This document shows positions 21,337 through 30,892 of a DNA stretch of 42,465 nucleotides, piece after piece. This DNA is from a virus. The stretch lies in IMG/VR virus record IMGVR_UViG_3300028920_000015, positions 1 to 42,465 of that record. The stretch is one strand, 5' to 3'. The position numbers were made by a program, and so were the translations under genes. The notes under the pieces were generated by a model. The model had not been told where the DNA came from. It saw only the letters and a list, made by a program, of their open reading frames with translations, and searched no databases. Within the stretch, counting starts at the first letter, position 1. Every line of letters begins with the position of its first letter.

Positions 21337-22539
21337 ATGGCAAACATAAATCTTAATCCTTCAGGGGCTTCAGGGAATTTATCAAATATTGCTTCGGCAA
21401 TGATGTCGACAATACAGATAGGCGACCCTGTGGCCCGTGCAACACAGATGAAGTTGCAGGACGAGTCCCTCTTTGCTCAGAAGGGGTTGTTTTCTCCAAT
21501 AGGAGTGGTGAAGAATGTCCTCGGCAATGTGTCAGATGAAAAGATAAAGGAGTGGAGAACACACGCATTACAGGATATTGACAAACTTCCGCCAGCAATA
21601 GCGTATACATTGTTCGGAGATATGTATGCACACCTGCTTGATTATGACGCGAGACAGTTGGCAATGAGGGTTTCTGCTGCAACTAGTGGCGCGCAGGAAG
21701 AAAAGGAAGCCGAGAAATATTTTGCCGAGCAGAGAAAACAGGGCGGAGAAGATATCAGGAAGAGGATAGGCGTTCCTGAAGGCCTTATTCCTGAAAAGAA
21801 AAAACTACTAGGTATAGAATCAAAAGAGCAGGAGCAAGCCTACAATAATTATGCTGCAAGTTTTAAGAATCTCACAGGGACAAAACTCATTGACTCTAAA
21901 GCAGATAGGATAAAGAATACAATTTTTGTGAACTATGACAGGCTCGCAGAACTTGTAAATGAAAGAGATAAGACAAAGGACGCAGGTAAAAAGTCAGAAC
22001 TCAATATGGAGATAGACAGACTGTTAAAGATGACGAGGGTGCAAAAGGAACTTCTTCAGAGGAGCGCAAAAAAATCTTATATATCAGGCAATACGGGGGA
22101 GTTTCTTAAATCGCAGAGAGACCTTCTTGGCGGAATGGACGTAATGGAAGATTATATTATGAAGGGGTATGAATACAGGCCTGAAGAAATGAATCAGGTT
22201 GTTGTTGAACTTGTTGATAGAGCAAAGGCAGTAGGCGAAGAAAACATTAAAAATAATTATGATAAAATCATTAACGAGTATGGCACGGCCTCGAGTGGCG
22301 CTGAGGCAATATTCAGGTCAATAGGGCAGTTTGGTTTTGGTGGGTTGGTGCAGGGAACGGGAGCAGATGTTCTTGGAAGCAAGCCTTCAAAGTGGCTTGA
22401 AGGAAGGGTTGTTTCAGCATTGACTGATTCAATGATGAGCAGGGACTCGAGGGTGAAGACTTCTCCTGTTCCGCAGCCTGTAGATTACAGCGATATATTT
22501 GGGACGCCGACATATACCCCGACAATTGAAAAACCTTAA
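21337..22539 (+). CDS. Probable ejection protein (400 aa)
   Basis: ATG at 21337. Mostly helical and charged, with few Cys or aromatic clusters. The N-terminal 90 residues are less charged; the central part has long helices (KYFAEQRKQGGEDIRKRIG, DRIKNTIFVNYDRLAELVNE); a Gly-rich stretch (FGFGGLVQGTGADVLG) sits near 330. Order and composition fit a middle ejection protein between the 167- and 1730-residue proteins. Function inferred from position. Confidence 0.6.
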   Translation: MANINLNPSGASGNLSNIASAMMSTIQIGDPVARATQMKLQDESLFAQKGLFSPIGVVKNVLGNVSDEKIKEWRTHALQDIDKLPPAIAYTLFGDMYAHLLDYDARQLAMRVSAATSGAQEEKEAEKYFAEQRKQGGEDIRKRIGVPEGLIPEKKKLLGIESKEQEQAYNNYAASFKNLTGTKLIDSKADRIKNTIFVNYDRLAELVNERDKTKDAGKKSELNMEIDRLLKMTRVQKELLQRSAKKSYISGNTGEFLKSQRDLLGGMDVMEDYIMKGYEYRPEEMNQVVVELVDRAKAVGEENIKNNYDKIINEYGTASSGAEAIFRSIGQFGFGGLVQGTGADVLGSKPSKWLEGRVVSALTDSMMSRDSRVKTSPVPQPVDYSDIFGTPTYTPTIEKP

Positions 22540-22550
22540 AGGAGACAAAA

Positions 22551-25500
22551 ATGCCAGTTTATACTTCATTGAGCAAGTTAAATAAACAAGAGGGTGAACT
22601 TCAGGATTTAATGAAGAAGTATATGCCTGCCCGAGATAGAGCAGTTGGTGTTGGAGACGCTCAGATATATCAGGCTCTTGGCTTCAATGAAGGTGCTGAT
22701 CCTTCCGTGTTGAAGAAATATGAACAGATTGCGACAATGGAAGAAGAAATTCCCGAGTGGTTTATAACCGACCCTGATGAGATGAAAGCGAATCTCGGGA
22801 CAATGGCAAGACTTGGCGGGCAGTTTGCATACACTTTCTTGAAGGGCTTTGCTGAAATGGGTAAGGCAACAGTGTCTCCTACAACAGCAAAAGAGATGAA
22901 ATACAAACAAATGAAAGACCTTATATCACAGTATCACGCAACGAAAGACCCATATGAACTCAGACAAATAGTTGCACAAATGGAATCAGTAAGCCCCTAT
23001 CTTACAAGCAGACACCTTGCACATATGTCCTCATTGTTTCAGGGACTTCTTATTGGCGTAGGTGCAGGCTCAAAGATGTTTAAAAACATAAAGGAAGTTA
23101 TGAAACAGAAAAAACTTTTTGCAGCAACAGAGGGCGAGGCTCTTTGGGGCAACTGGCTGAAAGAGGCCAAGAAGCAGTTTAAAGGGAAAGATAAAATTCC
23201 AGTAGGTGTTCACCCGAAACATTTTGTGAGACAGGCTGAAATAGCCCTTGACCCGTGGGTTTGGTCAATGGGTGTAGGGCTTGCGACAAGGAACATTGAC
23301 GACATTCAGGATAAAGGGCTGAAGCAGGTAGTAATGAATGTGGCAAATGACCCTATGGGGACGCTTGCATTATTTGGTTTAAGCACAAGAGGAATGAGAA
23401 CTTTTAAAAATATGCAGGACAAATTCAAAGACAGGCCTCGGGAAAGGCAAATATCATCTGAGACTCAAGAGATAGTTTCCGAGGCCATTGCAGAAATAGA
23501 AAAGGGTAGATATTCAGAAGTGAAACCAGAAACATATAATGAACTCGGAACACTAAGGAATGAAGTTCTTGCAAAGATGAGTGATAAATATAATGAAATG
23601 TCTAAGAAGGGGATTGCTCTTGATAACGAGGTAGGACAGAAGATGAGCGATATTATTGCGGGGACAAAAAGAATAGAGACACTTATGGAAATTAAGAACT
23701 TGATTGATACGCGTCCCGAAATGATTGACGCTGTATTAAAAGGCGATAAGAGGGCAATGAAGCAGATGTGGTTTGCACGCCCTAATCCCGAGACAAAGTA
23801 TATGTTCAATCCTGAGAAGAGGTCGTTTAACGAACTCATTGAGTCTGTTGGCCGAGAAGTAAAAGACAGAGGAGAAAAGAATGAATTCATTGCGCAGTTT
23901 TTAGATAAAGAAGGGGCTAAGAGAATGGCTGCCTTTGAAGAAGGTATGAAGGATATCTACGATAGATACACAAAGAATGATGTGAATCTACCCATTGACG
24001 AGTTTCTCAATGCGCTAGACCACTCAAGAGAAGAGGCTGTAAATTATGTTACAGGGAAACACCCTTCGTTGAAGACAGTCTTTGACCCGTTTAATAATGA
24101 ACTGGCTAGGGATATGGCTGAGTTCAAGGCTGATATTTCAAAGGACGTAATGCCTAAGAGCGTAAAGGAACTTGAGGCTTCGAAACTTCCTGATGAAATG
24201 TTCGGCAAAACAAAAGAGGAAATATTGCAGGAAGCAACAGAGAAGGCTTTAGCAAGAGAGCCTAAGTTTCAGGATAAAGCCTTCTTGTCTGTTCGAGACC
24301 TGACAGATGATATCAAGTATGCCATTGAGGAAATATTTATGTCTCAGGCCGACAAGGTGAAAGGCATAACGCCCGTGGTAAAGAAAATGCTTATGAAACA
24401 GTTGGCTCAGGAAATGAAGGAAATGTCAAAGGGCGCAAAGAATCCAACAGAGTTTATCAATAATCTTTATAAATATACTAAGGACGTGTTTGAAGACAAG
24501 ATGTCTATTATTGGAATGAAGCCGTCTGCTTGGAATAAAATGGCTAAACTTTACGAGGAAGGTAAATTGAGCGAGGTTGATTTTGCATTGGCTGTAAATA
24601 TGATGAGGGAGTTTGACCTTAATCCCAAGTCGCCGCTCAGGGCTTCAGGCTTTAAAACAAATATGGACGGGATAATAGAGAACACTCCAAGAGAATCCCT
24701 CCCTGCAGTATTCAAGTTTATGAATGAGATCAATGAGGAAATACTTACAAACAGAAAAGGCAGGTCAAGACAGACGGCCAAGATGATAGAACTTGAAATG
24801 ATGAGGCAGAAACTCGAGGAAGCAAAAGAGATACCCGCTCAAATCAAAGGTGAGATAACAAAGTTTTGGGGAAAACTTGACGAGAACTACAGGAAAGAAT
24901 TGATGACAAAGGCAGAAGAATTCGAGAAGACACTGAAGGACAGGTTTGTTCTTGAGTGGGGTGAAGCAGGCAGGGAAAGGAAGTTTGATTTTAAGAACGA
25001 AGGTGATTTTCACTCTTGGCTGTCAGATATAATGTCAATGGATAAATTCAAGGAAGAAGGATCGTTGAAGCCCGCTCTTATTGATATGCTTCAGAAACCG
25101 ATTGAAAAGATATCCGATAATACAGGGCCATTGTTTCTCATTAAAACCCTTGATAAAAGGAACGAAGTTCTTAAATCTCTCGGTATGGACTTTGTTCAGA
25201 AGTATGTTGCAGGAGTGGAACTTCACATACGGCCAGTCATAAAAGACCATATGCTAAAAATTCAGGACGCACAAAAGATTTCAGAGAAATTCAGGAAGAA
25301 GGGCAAGAGGGTAGACCAAGTTCTGATACGAGATTTTATGGAAGGCTTTGAGCCTGAGTCGAAACTTAATACTGTAGAGAAGGGCATTGCCCGAAGACTG
25401 CAGTCCATTCTCAAGCATTGGGAAAAATACAAAGAGATATTCCCTCACTTCAACGCAATTAAAAACTATATGCGTCATCAAGTAGTAGAAGGGTATTTCA

Positions 25501-27743
25501 GAAATTGGTTTGCAATGTCTACCGATATGATACCCAAGTGGCTCAATGGTATGAAAGAAGCCGAGAAGTCTTGGAATAAAAGCAGGAAGAACTTCGAGGT
25601 CGAGGCTGCGAAACTAGAGAGAAGGAAAGGAATGAGTGGTGCGGAAAAGGAAAGAGAACTTCAAAAACTCAAAGAGGATATTGAGTTTACTGAAAAAAGA
25701 TTCATATATTATGAAACAGCAAAACAGGAACACCTTAATAACATAGAGAGAACTCTTGCTGAGGCTCTTGATAACAATAAGATAAGGCAGTCTGAGTATG
25801 ACATTGCCGTAAAACAATTAAGGGAGAATGGCAGGGTAGAGGGGAAGGAACTCACAGAAATAATAGAGAGGCTTGACGAAGCCCCTTATTATGTAAGGAA
25901 TCGTATCAGCGCGGGGACTGAGCCAATTATGGATATGGCCGAGCATTACGCCTACGGTATTCTAAGAGACGCAGGATTCCCCGTAAACAGAATGAACAAC
26001 TTATCACCTGCGTCTGCACTTATGATGTCATTGAAGCAGATGAAAAAGTTCCGTGGAGGCAAAGATAATATACCTGCTTATTATGACAGGGGCGCAATGG
26101 TAGACTGGATAGGACAGTTTATGAGGGGTTACTCGGAAGGTAAGATGAGCGCCAATAGAATGAATGTGCTGAGACATATATTCGAATATGATAAACTGCA
26201 GAAGAGTCTTAAAGATGTTCTTCCGTTTATGTCTGAAAAGAAGATTGATACTTCAATTCTTAACAGAACACAGAACACAATGAAGGCTTACAAGGCCTAT
26301 GATCCAATGCAGGAAGTTCTTATGTATCTTGAGCAGACTGATAGAGGGATTACTTGGAATCCCATTGCAAAGATACTTAATACAATGAAGGATTACATTG
26401 AGGGCAATCCTGACCTGAAGATAAAAGGTGCTTCGAAGCAGGTGTCTGCTTATCTTGATGACGTAATAACAGACCTTGTTGGCCGAGAAACAAAGAGCGA
26501 CGTAGCATTTAAGGGTCTTATACTTGGTGGACATATTCCTGTATTCAGCGACTTGATTATTAAGTGGTCTGCAAAGGGAAAAGGAATCAGGAATCCTGAA
26601 GTATACAGAATGGGGAATCAGGTTTTTGTTAAAGGCGAGGTTTTTGAGCCTCATCTTCAGAAGGTAATTAAGGTTGAAGGTGTGCGCGCTGAGGATATGC
26701 TCCCTAAAAGAATGGTGAATAAAACAATAGAGACTGCAAAACTTCTTTCCTATATGGCTTCACTTGGATTGTCTCCGAGAAGTTCCCTTCTCAACTTAAC
26801 ACAGACGCTGTCTGCAATGAGCGTAGAGCAGAAGTCCACGTTCTTCGGCCTTGTTCCAAAACTTGAGACAATAAATAATGCAATGAAAGGATATCATAAG
26901 ACAATTAAGGAGGCAATGAATCCAAAGGAGTTTAAAGAACTTCACAGAGCAGGCCTGCTTGATCAGACATTGAGGGTTTCCACGGAAGGAATGCTTGAAT
27001 CTTCACAGGGCTTACTTTCGAAAGGGGCTAAAATTGCCCTCTTTAATATGACAGCGACAGAATATCTTAACCGAGTTGGTATGTTTGAATACTTTAAACT
27101 GATGAATAAAGATGTGTTCAAGGCAATGAATCTCAGCGAGAAAATGGTTGAAGTTCTTGCAAGAGATTTTTCGGACAAATATAATTTTAGGGTAGACGCA
27201 CTGAATCAGCCGAACTTCCTTAGAGGTGCGGGCGGTAAAGTTCTTGGTCATTTGTCAACGTTTGCTTATCATCAAGCACGTATGTTCGGGAAAGAAATGA
27301 AGAAAACAATTACCGCTCTTCCTGATTATACGGGCAAGTTAAAAAATACGTTATCAAAACTAGGTAAGGGAGATTGGGAAGGATTCAAAAAATCATTTGA
27401 CAATCTTAACAACACTCAGAGAATGGGTGCGCTAAGATATATAATGGCTACAATGATTACTGTTTACGGAATGCAGTCTATACTTGGATTCAGCATAGGA
27501 ACTGTTATGTGGAATCGTTCACTGAATATGCCTCTTATAAAGAATCCTCTTATGGAATCAATGACAGATATCATTGACGCGCTCACTGGCGAGAAGCCAT
27601 TTAAGAAAACAATGGTTGGCGTTGTTGAAAACTTCTCGCCTCTCAATGTATTGAGGAAGAAGGTGGGTAAGGCAGCAGAGTCCTCAGACCTGAGATATCT
27701 CATTTCAAACACAAAAGAAGTTGTCGACAAGGCTGGAGGTTGA
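22551..27743 (+). CDS. Giant internal virion protein (1730 aa)
   Basis: The largest gene. Almost entirely helical, with long charged segments (KLERRKGMSGAEKERELQKL) and a hydrophobic stretch near the C-terminus (about residues 1635-1665, MATMITVYGMQSILGFSIGT). It resembles in size and layout the large ejected virion proteins of podoviruses (T7 gp16 type), which form a channel across the envelope. No clear transglycosylase catalytic motif was seen, unlike T7 gp16. ATG at 22551 after AAAGGAGACAAAA. Confidence 0.7.
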   Translation: MPVYTSLSKLNKQEGELQDLMKKYMPARDRAVGVGDAQIYQALGFNEGADPSVLKKYEQIATMEEEIPEWFITDPDEMKANLGTMARLGGQFAYTFLKGFAEMGKATVSPTTAKEMKYKQMKDLISQYHATKDPYELRQIVAQMESVSPYLTSRHLAHMSSLFQGLLIGVGAGSKMFKNIKEVMKQKKLFAATEGEALWGNWLKEAKKQFKGKDKIPVGVHPKHFVRQAEIALDPWVWSMGVGLATRNIDDIQDKGLKQVVMNVANDPMGTLALFGLSTRGMRTFKNMQDKFKDRPRERQISSETQEIVSEAIAEIEKGRYSEVKPETYNELGTLRNEVLAKMSDKYNEMSKKGIALDNEVGQKMSDIIAGTKRIETLMEIKNLIDTRPEMIDAVLKGDKRAMKQMWFARPNPETKYMFNPEKRSFNELIESVGREVKDRGEKNEFIAQFLDKEGAKRMAAFEEGMKDIYDRYTKNDVNLPIDEFLNALDHSREEAVNYVTGKHPSLKTVFDPFNNELARDMAEFKADISKDVMPKSVKELEASKLPDEMFGKTKEEILQEATEKALAREPKFQDKAFLSVRDLTDDIKYAIEEIFMSQADKVKGITPVVKKMLMKQLAQEMKEMSKGAKNPTEFINNLYKYTKDVFEDKMSIIGMKPSAWNKMAKLYEEGKLSEVDFALAVNMMREFDLNPKSPLRASGFKTNMDGIIENTPRESLPAVFKFMNEINEEILTNRKGRSRQTAKMIELEMMRQKLEEAKEIPAQIKGEITKFWGKLDENYRKELMTKAEEFEKTLKDRFVLEWGEAGRERKFDFKNEGDFHSWLSDIMSMDKFKEEGSLKPALIDMLQKPIEKISDNTGPLFLIKTLDKRNEVLKSLGMDFVQKYVAGVELHIRPVIKDHMLKIQDAQKISEKFRKKGKRVDQVLIRDFMEGFEPESKLNTVEKGIARRLQSILKHWEKYKEIFPHFNAIKNYMRHQVVEGYFRNWFAMSTDMIPKWLNGMKEAEKSWNKSRKNFEVEAAKLERRKGMSGAEKERELQKLKEDIEFTEKRFIYYETAKQEHLNNIERTLAEALDNNKIRQSEYDIAVKQLRENGRVEGKELTEIIERLDEAPYYVRNRISAGTEPIMDMAEHYAYGILRDAGFPVNRMNNLSPASALMMSLKQMKKFRGGKDNIPAYYDRGAMVDWIGQFMRGYSEGKMSANRMNVLRHIFEYDKLQKSLKDVLPFMSEKKIDTSILNRTQNTMKAYKAYDPMQEVLMYLEQTDRGITWNPIAKILNTMKDYIEGNPDLKIKGASKQVSAYLDDVITDLVGRETKSDVAFKGLILGGHIPVFSDLIIKWSAKGKGIRNPEVYRMGNQVFVKGEVFEPHLQKVIKVEGVRAEDMLPKRMVNKTIETAKLLSYMASLGLSPRSSLLNLTQTLSAMSVEQKSTFFGLVPKLETINNAMKGYHKTIKEAMNPKEFKELHRAGLLDQTLRVSTEGMLESSQGLLSKGAKIALFNMTATEYLNRVGMFEYFKLMNKDVFKAMNLSEKMVEVLARDFSDKYNFRVDALNQPNFLRGAGGKVLGHLSTFAYHQARMFGKEMKKTITALPDYTGKLKNTLSKLGKGDWEGFKKSFDNLNNTQRMGALRYIMATMITVYGMQSILGFSIGTVMWNRSLNMPLIKNPLMESMTDIIDALTGEKPFKKTMVGVVENFSPLNVLRKKVGKAAESSDLRYLISNTKEVVDKAGG

Positions 27744-27744
27744 T

Positions 27745-28230
27745 ATGACACCCGAACAGGAAGCACAGTTATTTGGAAGTCTTGGTTATATCAAAGGGAA
27801 GGTTGAACAGATTGATGAAATGAAACAGGATATGAGCCTCATTGCCCCGCTCACTCAGGACGTAAGACAACTTACTAATAATTACAAGATTCTTAAATCC
27901 GTAGTAAATCCCAATGGCGACCCTGAGAAAAGTATGCCCGTAAGGATTGGCAGGATTGAGGATAAACTCGAGGCTGTTAAAACTGCACAAGAGAATTGTC
28001 CTGCCTTGAAGAAGATGAAACCAAAAGAAAAAAAGAAATTGCTTCATCAGTTTTTTGACTTGTTCCGAACTAAAAAAGGCTGGATCACTCTTGGCATTGG
28101 CGGAGGGTCGCTTTCTTTGGGTGGAGTTCTTGTAGTGTATTTGCATAAGTTTATTACTTGGATTATACAAATGCTTGAAGTGATAAACGAGGTATTAAAA
28201 TACGCAATGGATTCAGGAGTAATACAATGA
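27745..28230 (+). CDS. Membrane protein, holin candidate (161 aa)
   Basis: Start at ATG 27745 after GGAGGTTGAT. A helical N-terminal part precedes a basic KKMKPKEKKKLL stretch and a Gly-rich hydrophobic region (about residues 112-145, ITLGIGGGSLSLGGVLVVYL and FITWIIQMLEV), one or two membrane spans near the C-terminus. It directly precedes and overlaps the endolysin gene, so a holin or lysis-timing role is likely. The large soluble N-terminal domain is atypical for a holin. Confidence 0.7.
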   Translation: MTPEQEAQLFGSLGYIKGKVEQIDEMKQDMSLIAPLTQDVRQLTNNYKILKSVVNPNGDPEKSMPVRIGRIEDKLEAVKTAQENCPALKKMKPKEKKKLLHQFFDLFRTKKGWITLGIGGGSLSLGGVLVVYLHKFITWIIQMLEVINEVLKYAMDSGVIQ

Positions 28231-28793
28231 GGGCTGATTTTGATATAGCATTCAAGAGAATGTCTCCGTGGGAATGGCGCAAGGGCAAAGAGTATACTAA
28301 TCACCCGAAGGATAAGGGTGGCCCTACAAAATACGGGATAACCGAGAAGGTTGCACGAAAGGAAGGCTATGAGGGATATATGAAAGACCTGCCTCTTGAC
28401 TTTGCAAAAATCATTTATAAGAAGAAGTATTGGAATAATTGGAGGCTCGGAGAAATAGTTTGTCAGGAGATTGCTGACCAGTTATTTCAGGCAGCGGTCA
28501 ATCAGGGAGTTCCTTTATGGAAGAAATATCTGCAGAGGACTTGCAATATGCTTAGTATATATGATGTTGGAACTATTGCTGTTGACGGTGTGATTGGGCC
28601 AATAACCATAAACGCTCTCAATACTATAATTCTTAATCACGGTTACATTGCATTGTCGCACGTGATATATGTTAAACAAGATGACAGGTATGATAAGATT
28701 GTAGAGCGAAGCCCTTCTCAGAAGTGGGCGCGCAAAGGGTGGAAGAATAGAACGAAGGCATTTCTTATAACAACTAAAAATGGAAGGGGGTGA
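28227..28793 (+). CDS. Endolysin, GH108-type muramidase (188 aa)
   Basis: Cuts the glycan strands of peptidoglycan at lysis. The N-terminal GKEYTNHPKDKGGPTKYGIT (residues 20-39) matches the characteristic N-P-x-D-x-G-G-x-T-x-Y-G-I-T signature of GH108 lysozymes, and the C-terminal half (VDGVIGPITINALN) matches the associated peptidoglycan-binding region. Oddity: the usual catalytic E-G-G-Y is here G-K-E-Y, so the acidic residue is shifted (Glu16 or Glu22 may take its role). Start overlaps the previous stop by four bases. Confidence 0.88.
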   Translation: MRADFDIAFKRMSPWEWRKGKEYTNHPKDKGGPTKYGITEKVARKEGYEGYMKDLPLDFAKIIYKKKYWNNWRLGEIVCQEIADQLFQAAVNQGVPLWKKYLQRTCNMLSIYDVGTIAVDGVIGPITINALNTIILNHGYIALSHVIYVKQDDRYDKIVERSPSQKWARKGWKNRTKAFLITTKNGRG

Positions 28794-28797
28794 GACA

Positions 28798-29046
28798 ATG
28801 AAGGGGAAAAGGAAGTTTGTTATGACGATAATCACGTGTTCTTTTGCATTGCTCGGGCTTGCTGTGTTGGGTTTTATATTCAAGGATTCTACGTCTACCG
28901 TGGCCGTGCAGTTGTATCTTGTTTTCTGTCTTACTTGTGTTGGCGGCCTTACTGCTTTTGTGAGTGGTAACGCGTTTGAGCATTATACAAAAATGAAGTC
29001 AGGAGTGTCAACTAATGTGGAAAAAAATAACAGAATGGGTTATTAA
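28798..29046 (+). CDS. Two-span membrane protein, second holin candidate (82 aa)
   Basis: Start at the ATG at 28798 after AAGGGGGTGAGACA. Two hydrophobic segments (about residues 8-28 and 37-58) separated by a short polar turn (FKDSTSTVAV) and a basic N-terminus give class II holin topology. It lies between endolysin and a spanin-like gene, the usual place for a lysis gene. Overlaps the next gene by 32 bases. Confidence 0.75.
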   Translation: MKGKRKFVMTIITCSFALLGLAVLGFIFKDSTSTVAVQLYLVFCLTCVGGLTAFVSGNAFEHYTKMKSGVSTNVEKNNRMGY

Positions 29047-29518
29047 AAATAAAGGGACGACAGCAGTTATTGTCGTCCTTGTTCCTATTGTGGCCTCGGT
29101 TGTCATTGGCTTCTATGATTACAGGAAGAGATATTTTGCTTCTCAGGAGACCATTGCGGCCTACGAGAATCAGGTGGAAGAACTCGAGCAGAGGATAGTT
29201 CAATTGACGGAGAGAAGAATTGAAAGCAAAACAGAGTTCTTTTACGACAAGGAAGGCAAGATAGAGAAGAAGGTCGTAACCGAAGGCATTGATGAGAAAA
29301 GCAAAACAGACACGAAGACAAACAGGAATACCGAAGTTGTGTTTCCATATAAGCATAAATTATTTCTTGCAGGCCTTGAATATGATTTTGGTTGGGAAGA
29401 ATATTACGTGAAGGCGGGTATTTGTTTACACGACACAGTCAATGTCGAAGTGGGCTATCCTATAAATCTCAAGGTGAAGAAGTTCAGGCTGAGGGTTGGA
29501 CTGTCTGTGAGGTTTTAG
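29015..29518 (+). CDS. Spanin-like protein with outer-membrane-type C-terminus (167 aa)
   Basis: One N-terminal span (about residues 15-35, TTAVIVVLVPIVASVVIGF) is followed by a periplasmic coiled coil (YENQVEELEQRIVQLTERRI) as in inner-membrane spanins. The C-terminal 55 residues are instead amphipathic beta strands (LEYDFGWEEYYVKAGICLHD, FRLRVGLSVRF) and end in Phe, as outer-membrane beta proteins do. A single protein reaching both membranes is suggested. No separate outer-membrane lipoprotein spanin is seen. Its stop overlaps the end of the convergent early operon by four bases, with no terminator between. Confidence 0.65.
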   Translation: MWKKITEWVIKNKGTTAVIVVLVPIVASVVIGFYDYRKRYFASQETIAAYENQVEELEQRIVQLTERRIESKTEFFYDKEGKIEKKVVTEGIDEKSKTDTKTNRNTEVVFPYKHKLFLAGLEYDFGWEEYYVKAGICLHDTVNVEVGYPINLKVKKFRLRVGLSVRF

Positions 29519-29775
29519 TTCGGGGAAAACCAGTAACTTTTAAAAAAGAAAACCGTAAGGTATCTTTGGAGTCTTTTTGCACTATGAACTGGAAGAACAA
29601 GTTGCGAATCATTACACACAATAACAAGACGTCCGAATCTGTCCTTCACAAATCTCCTGATGTTCTCAGGAATAAATGTGTAGGACAGATTCTTTCGTCT
29701 ATCCAAAACAATAAACTCTCCCTGACGTGCATACGGTAGCACAAGGTCTCTTTTTACAGACAGGTCGAGTATCAT
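29515..29775 (-). CDS. Last gene of the early operon (86 aa)
   Basis: ATG at 29775 after AAGGAGGAGTAAA, immediately after the stop of the 31-residue membrane protein. The product has alternating strands and basic patches (MILDLSVKRDLVLPYARQGE, RRKNLSYTFIPENIRRFVKD). Not recognised. It meets the late operon tail to tail. Confidence 0.7.
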   Translation of the reverse strand: MILDLSVKRDLVLPYARQGEFIVLDRRKNLSYTFIPENIRRFVKDRFGRLVIVCNDSQLVLPVHSAKRLQRYLTVFFFKSYWFSPN

Positions 29776-29776
29776 T

Positions 29777-29872
29777 TTACTCCTCCTTGCACCATTTTAT
29801 AATTTTATTTAATACTTTCCCCTTATTAAATATAACATCAATTAATAACCAAAATATTAAAAGTATTTCCAT
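29777..29872 (-). CDS. Tiny membrane protein (31 aa)
   Basis: ATG at 29872 after AAGGAGGAGTGAA. The product MEILLIFWLLIDVIFNKGKV followed by LNKIIKWCKEE has one hydrophobic N-terminal span and a basic, amphipathic tail. It is exactly fitted between two genes with a repeated binding site (GGAGGAGTRAAATG). Possibly a small membrane effector, for example against superinfection. Confidence 0.65.
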   Translation of the reverse strand: MEILLIFWLLIDVIFNKGKVLNKIIKWCKEE

Positions 29873-29873
29873 T

Positions 29874-30077
29874 TCACTCCTCCTTATGTTTTTTGTATCT
29901 CTTCTTCCAAAAGTGTCTGGCAAGAAGAAATACTGCTGCTCCCAATAGCAGATTGTTTACAAATAAATATTGGAGTACAATGGGAAACCAGTTGTCAACG
30001 TCTACCAGTAGACCGCAAAGCATATCAATTTTTTCAGATAGTTCGTAGATTGCCTCTGTTTCCAATTCATTTGTCAT
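29874..30077 (-). CDS. Small membrane protein (67 aa)
   Basis: ATG at 30077 after GGAGGGGGCA, overlapping the previous gene. An acidic N-terminal helix is followed by a membrane span (about residues 31-53, FPIVLQYLFVNNLLLGAAVF) and a very basic tail (KKRYKKHKEE), which predicts an N-out, C-in orientation. No family recognised. Confidence 0.7.
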   Translation of the reverse strand: MTNELETEAIYELSEKIDMLCGLLVDVDNWFPIVLQYLFVNNLLLGAAVFLLARHFWKKRYKKHKEE

Positions 30078-30888
30078 TGCCCCCTCCTGATTCCGCAAGT
30101 CCCTGCCTTTTTTTGACGAGATTCGTGATACTGTCTTTCCACTTGATCTTCGGCAGGTGCTTGGCCGTGTCATAGAATTCAAGACAAGCATACATTGATT
30201 GGAAGTTCTGCAGGCGTTTGATTTCGTCGGCATACTTGTCCTTGTCAATGATTCTTTGTGTCGGGTGATTGAGCCTTCCAAACCAAATATCGTTGCTTAT
30301 ATGGGGCAGGAGCGCGTCATAGAGCCTGCGTCCTGTCTCAGCATAGGATTCTGAGGTCGGAAGGAGTGGCTCGGCACTCACAGATGTATTGATTCCGTGC
30401 CTGTGAGCGTGTTCTAGGCACTCAATTCGCTCCCGAGGGGTAGACGCCCCGCGCTCCCAAAACTTCATAATCTCGGGGTCGAGAGAGCCTATTGAGAATC
30501 TAACCATTGACTGCTCTGGTGGGTATTCGAGTAGCACTTTGACGACATTTACAATGCACTCCATTTGAGGTTTACTGACAATGAGTATATTATTGCCAGC
30601 GTCGAGAATGCGCTTAATGAGGTAGAGGCTTGCGTCAAGATAATGTGGCGTGATATCGTGCTGAGTAGGGAACATAATTACGCCATTGATCTTCGGCTGT
30701 TCCTTTTCTAACCACGAATCGACAATGCTTTCTTCTGTCCACTTCTCAGGTGGCTTTGTCCTCCAACGGACACAGGCATTGAATCGAGCGTAGCAATAGA
30801 TACAGTCATTGCTGCAGCCCGATCCTATGTTGCGTCCTTGCTCGGCCCATTCCTTTGTTCCTCTTCCTTTGCGGTTATTGTTGAACAT
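30067..30888 (-). CDS. Radical-SAM protein of phage Gp37/Gp68 or photolyase-like type (273 aa)
   Basis: Binds a [4Fe-4S] cluster and S-adenosylmethionine. C25-x3-C29-x2-C32 (GSGCSNDCIYCYAR) is the radical-SAM cluster motif, followed by FPTQHDITPHYLD and a TIM-barrel-like strand-helix series with SIGSLDPEIMKFWERGAST, typical of the spore photoproduct lyase-related proteins found in phages (Gp37/Gp68-like). The exact reaction of the phage members is not known to me; DNA or nucleotide modification or repair is likely. Start at 30888 after GAGGTGAAGCA. Confidence 0.85.
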   Translation of the reverse strand: MFNNNRKGRGTKEWAEQGRNIGSGCSNDCIYCYARFNACVRWRTKPPEKWTEESIVDSWLEKEQPKINGVIMFPTQHDITPHYLDASLYLIKRILDAGNNILIVSKPQMECIVNVVKVLLEYPPEQSMVRFSIGSLDPEIMKFWERGASTPRERIECLEHAHRHGINTSVSAEPLLPTSESYAETGRRLYDALLPHISNDIWFGRLNHPTQRIIDKDKYADEIKRLQNFQSMYACLEFYDTAKHLPKIKWKDSITNLVKKRQGLAESGGGNDK

Positions 30889-30892
30889 TGCT

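Noticed and set aside
22770-22800. CTGATGAG followed closely by GAAA on the plus strand, resembling a hammerhead core
   Set aside because: It is inside the 1730-residue gene, there is no room for stem II, and no stem I or III partners are found.
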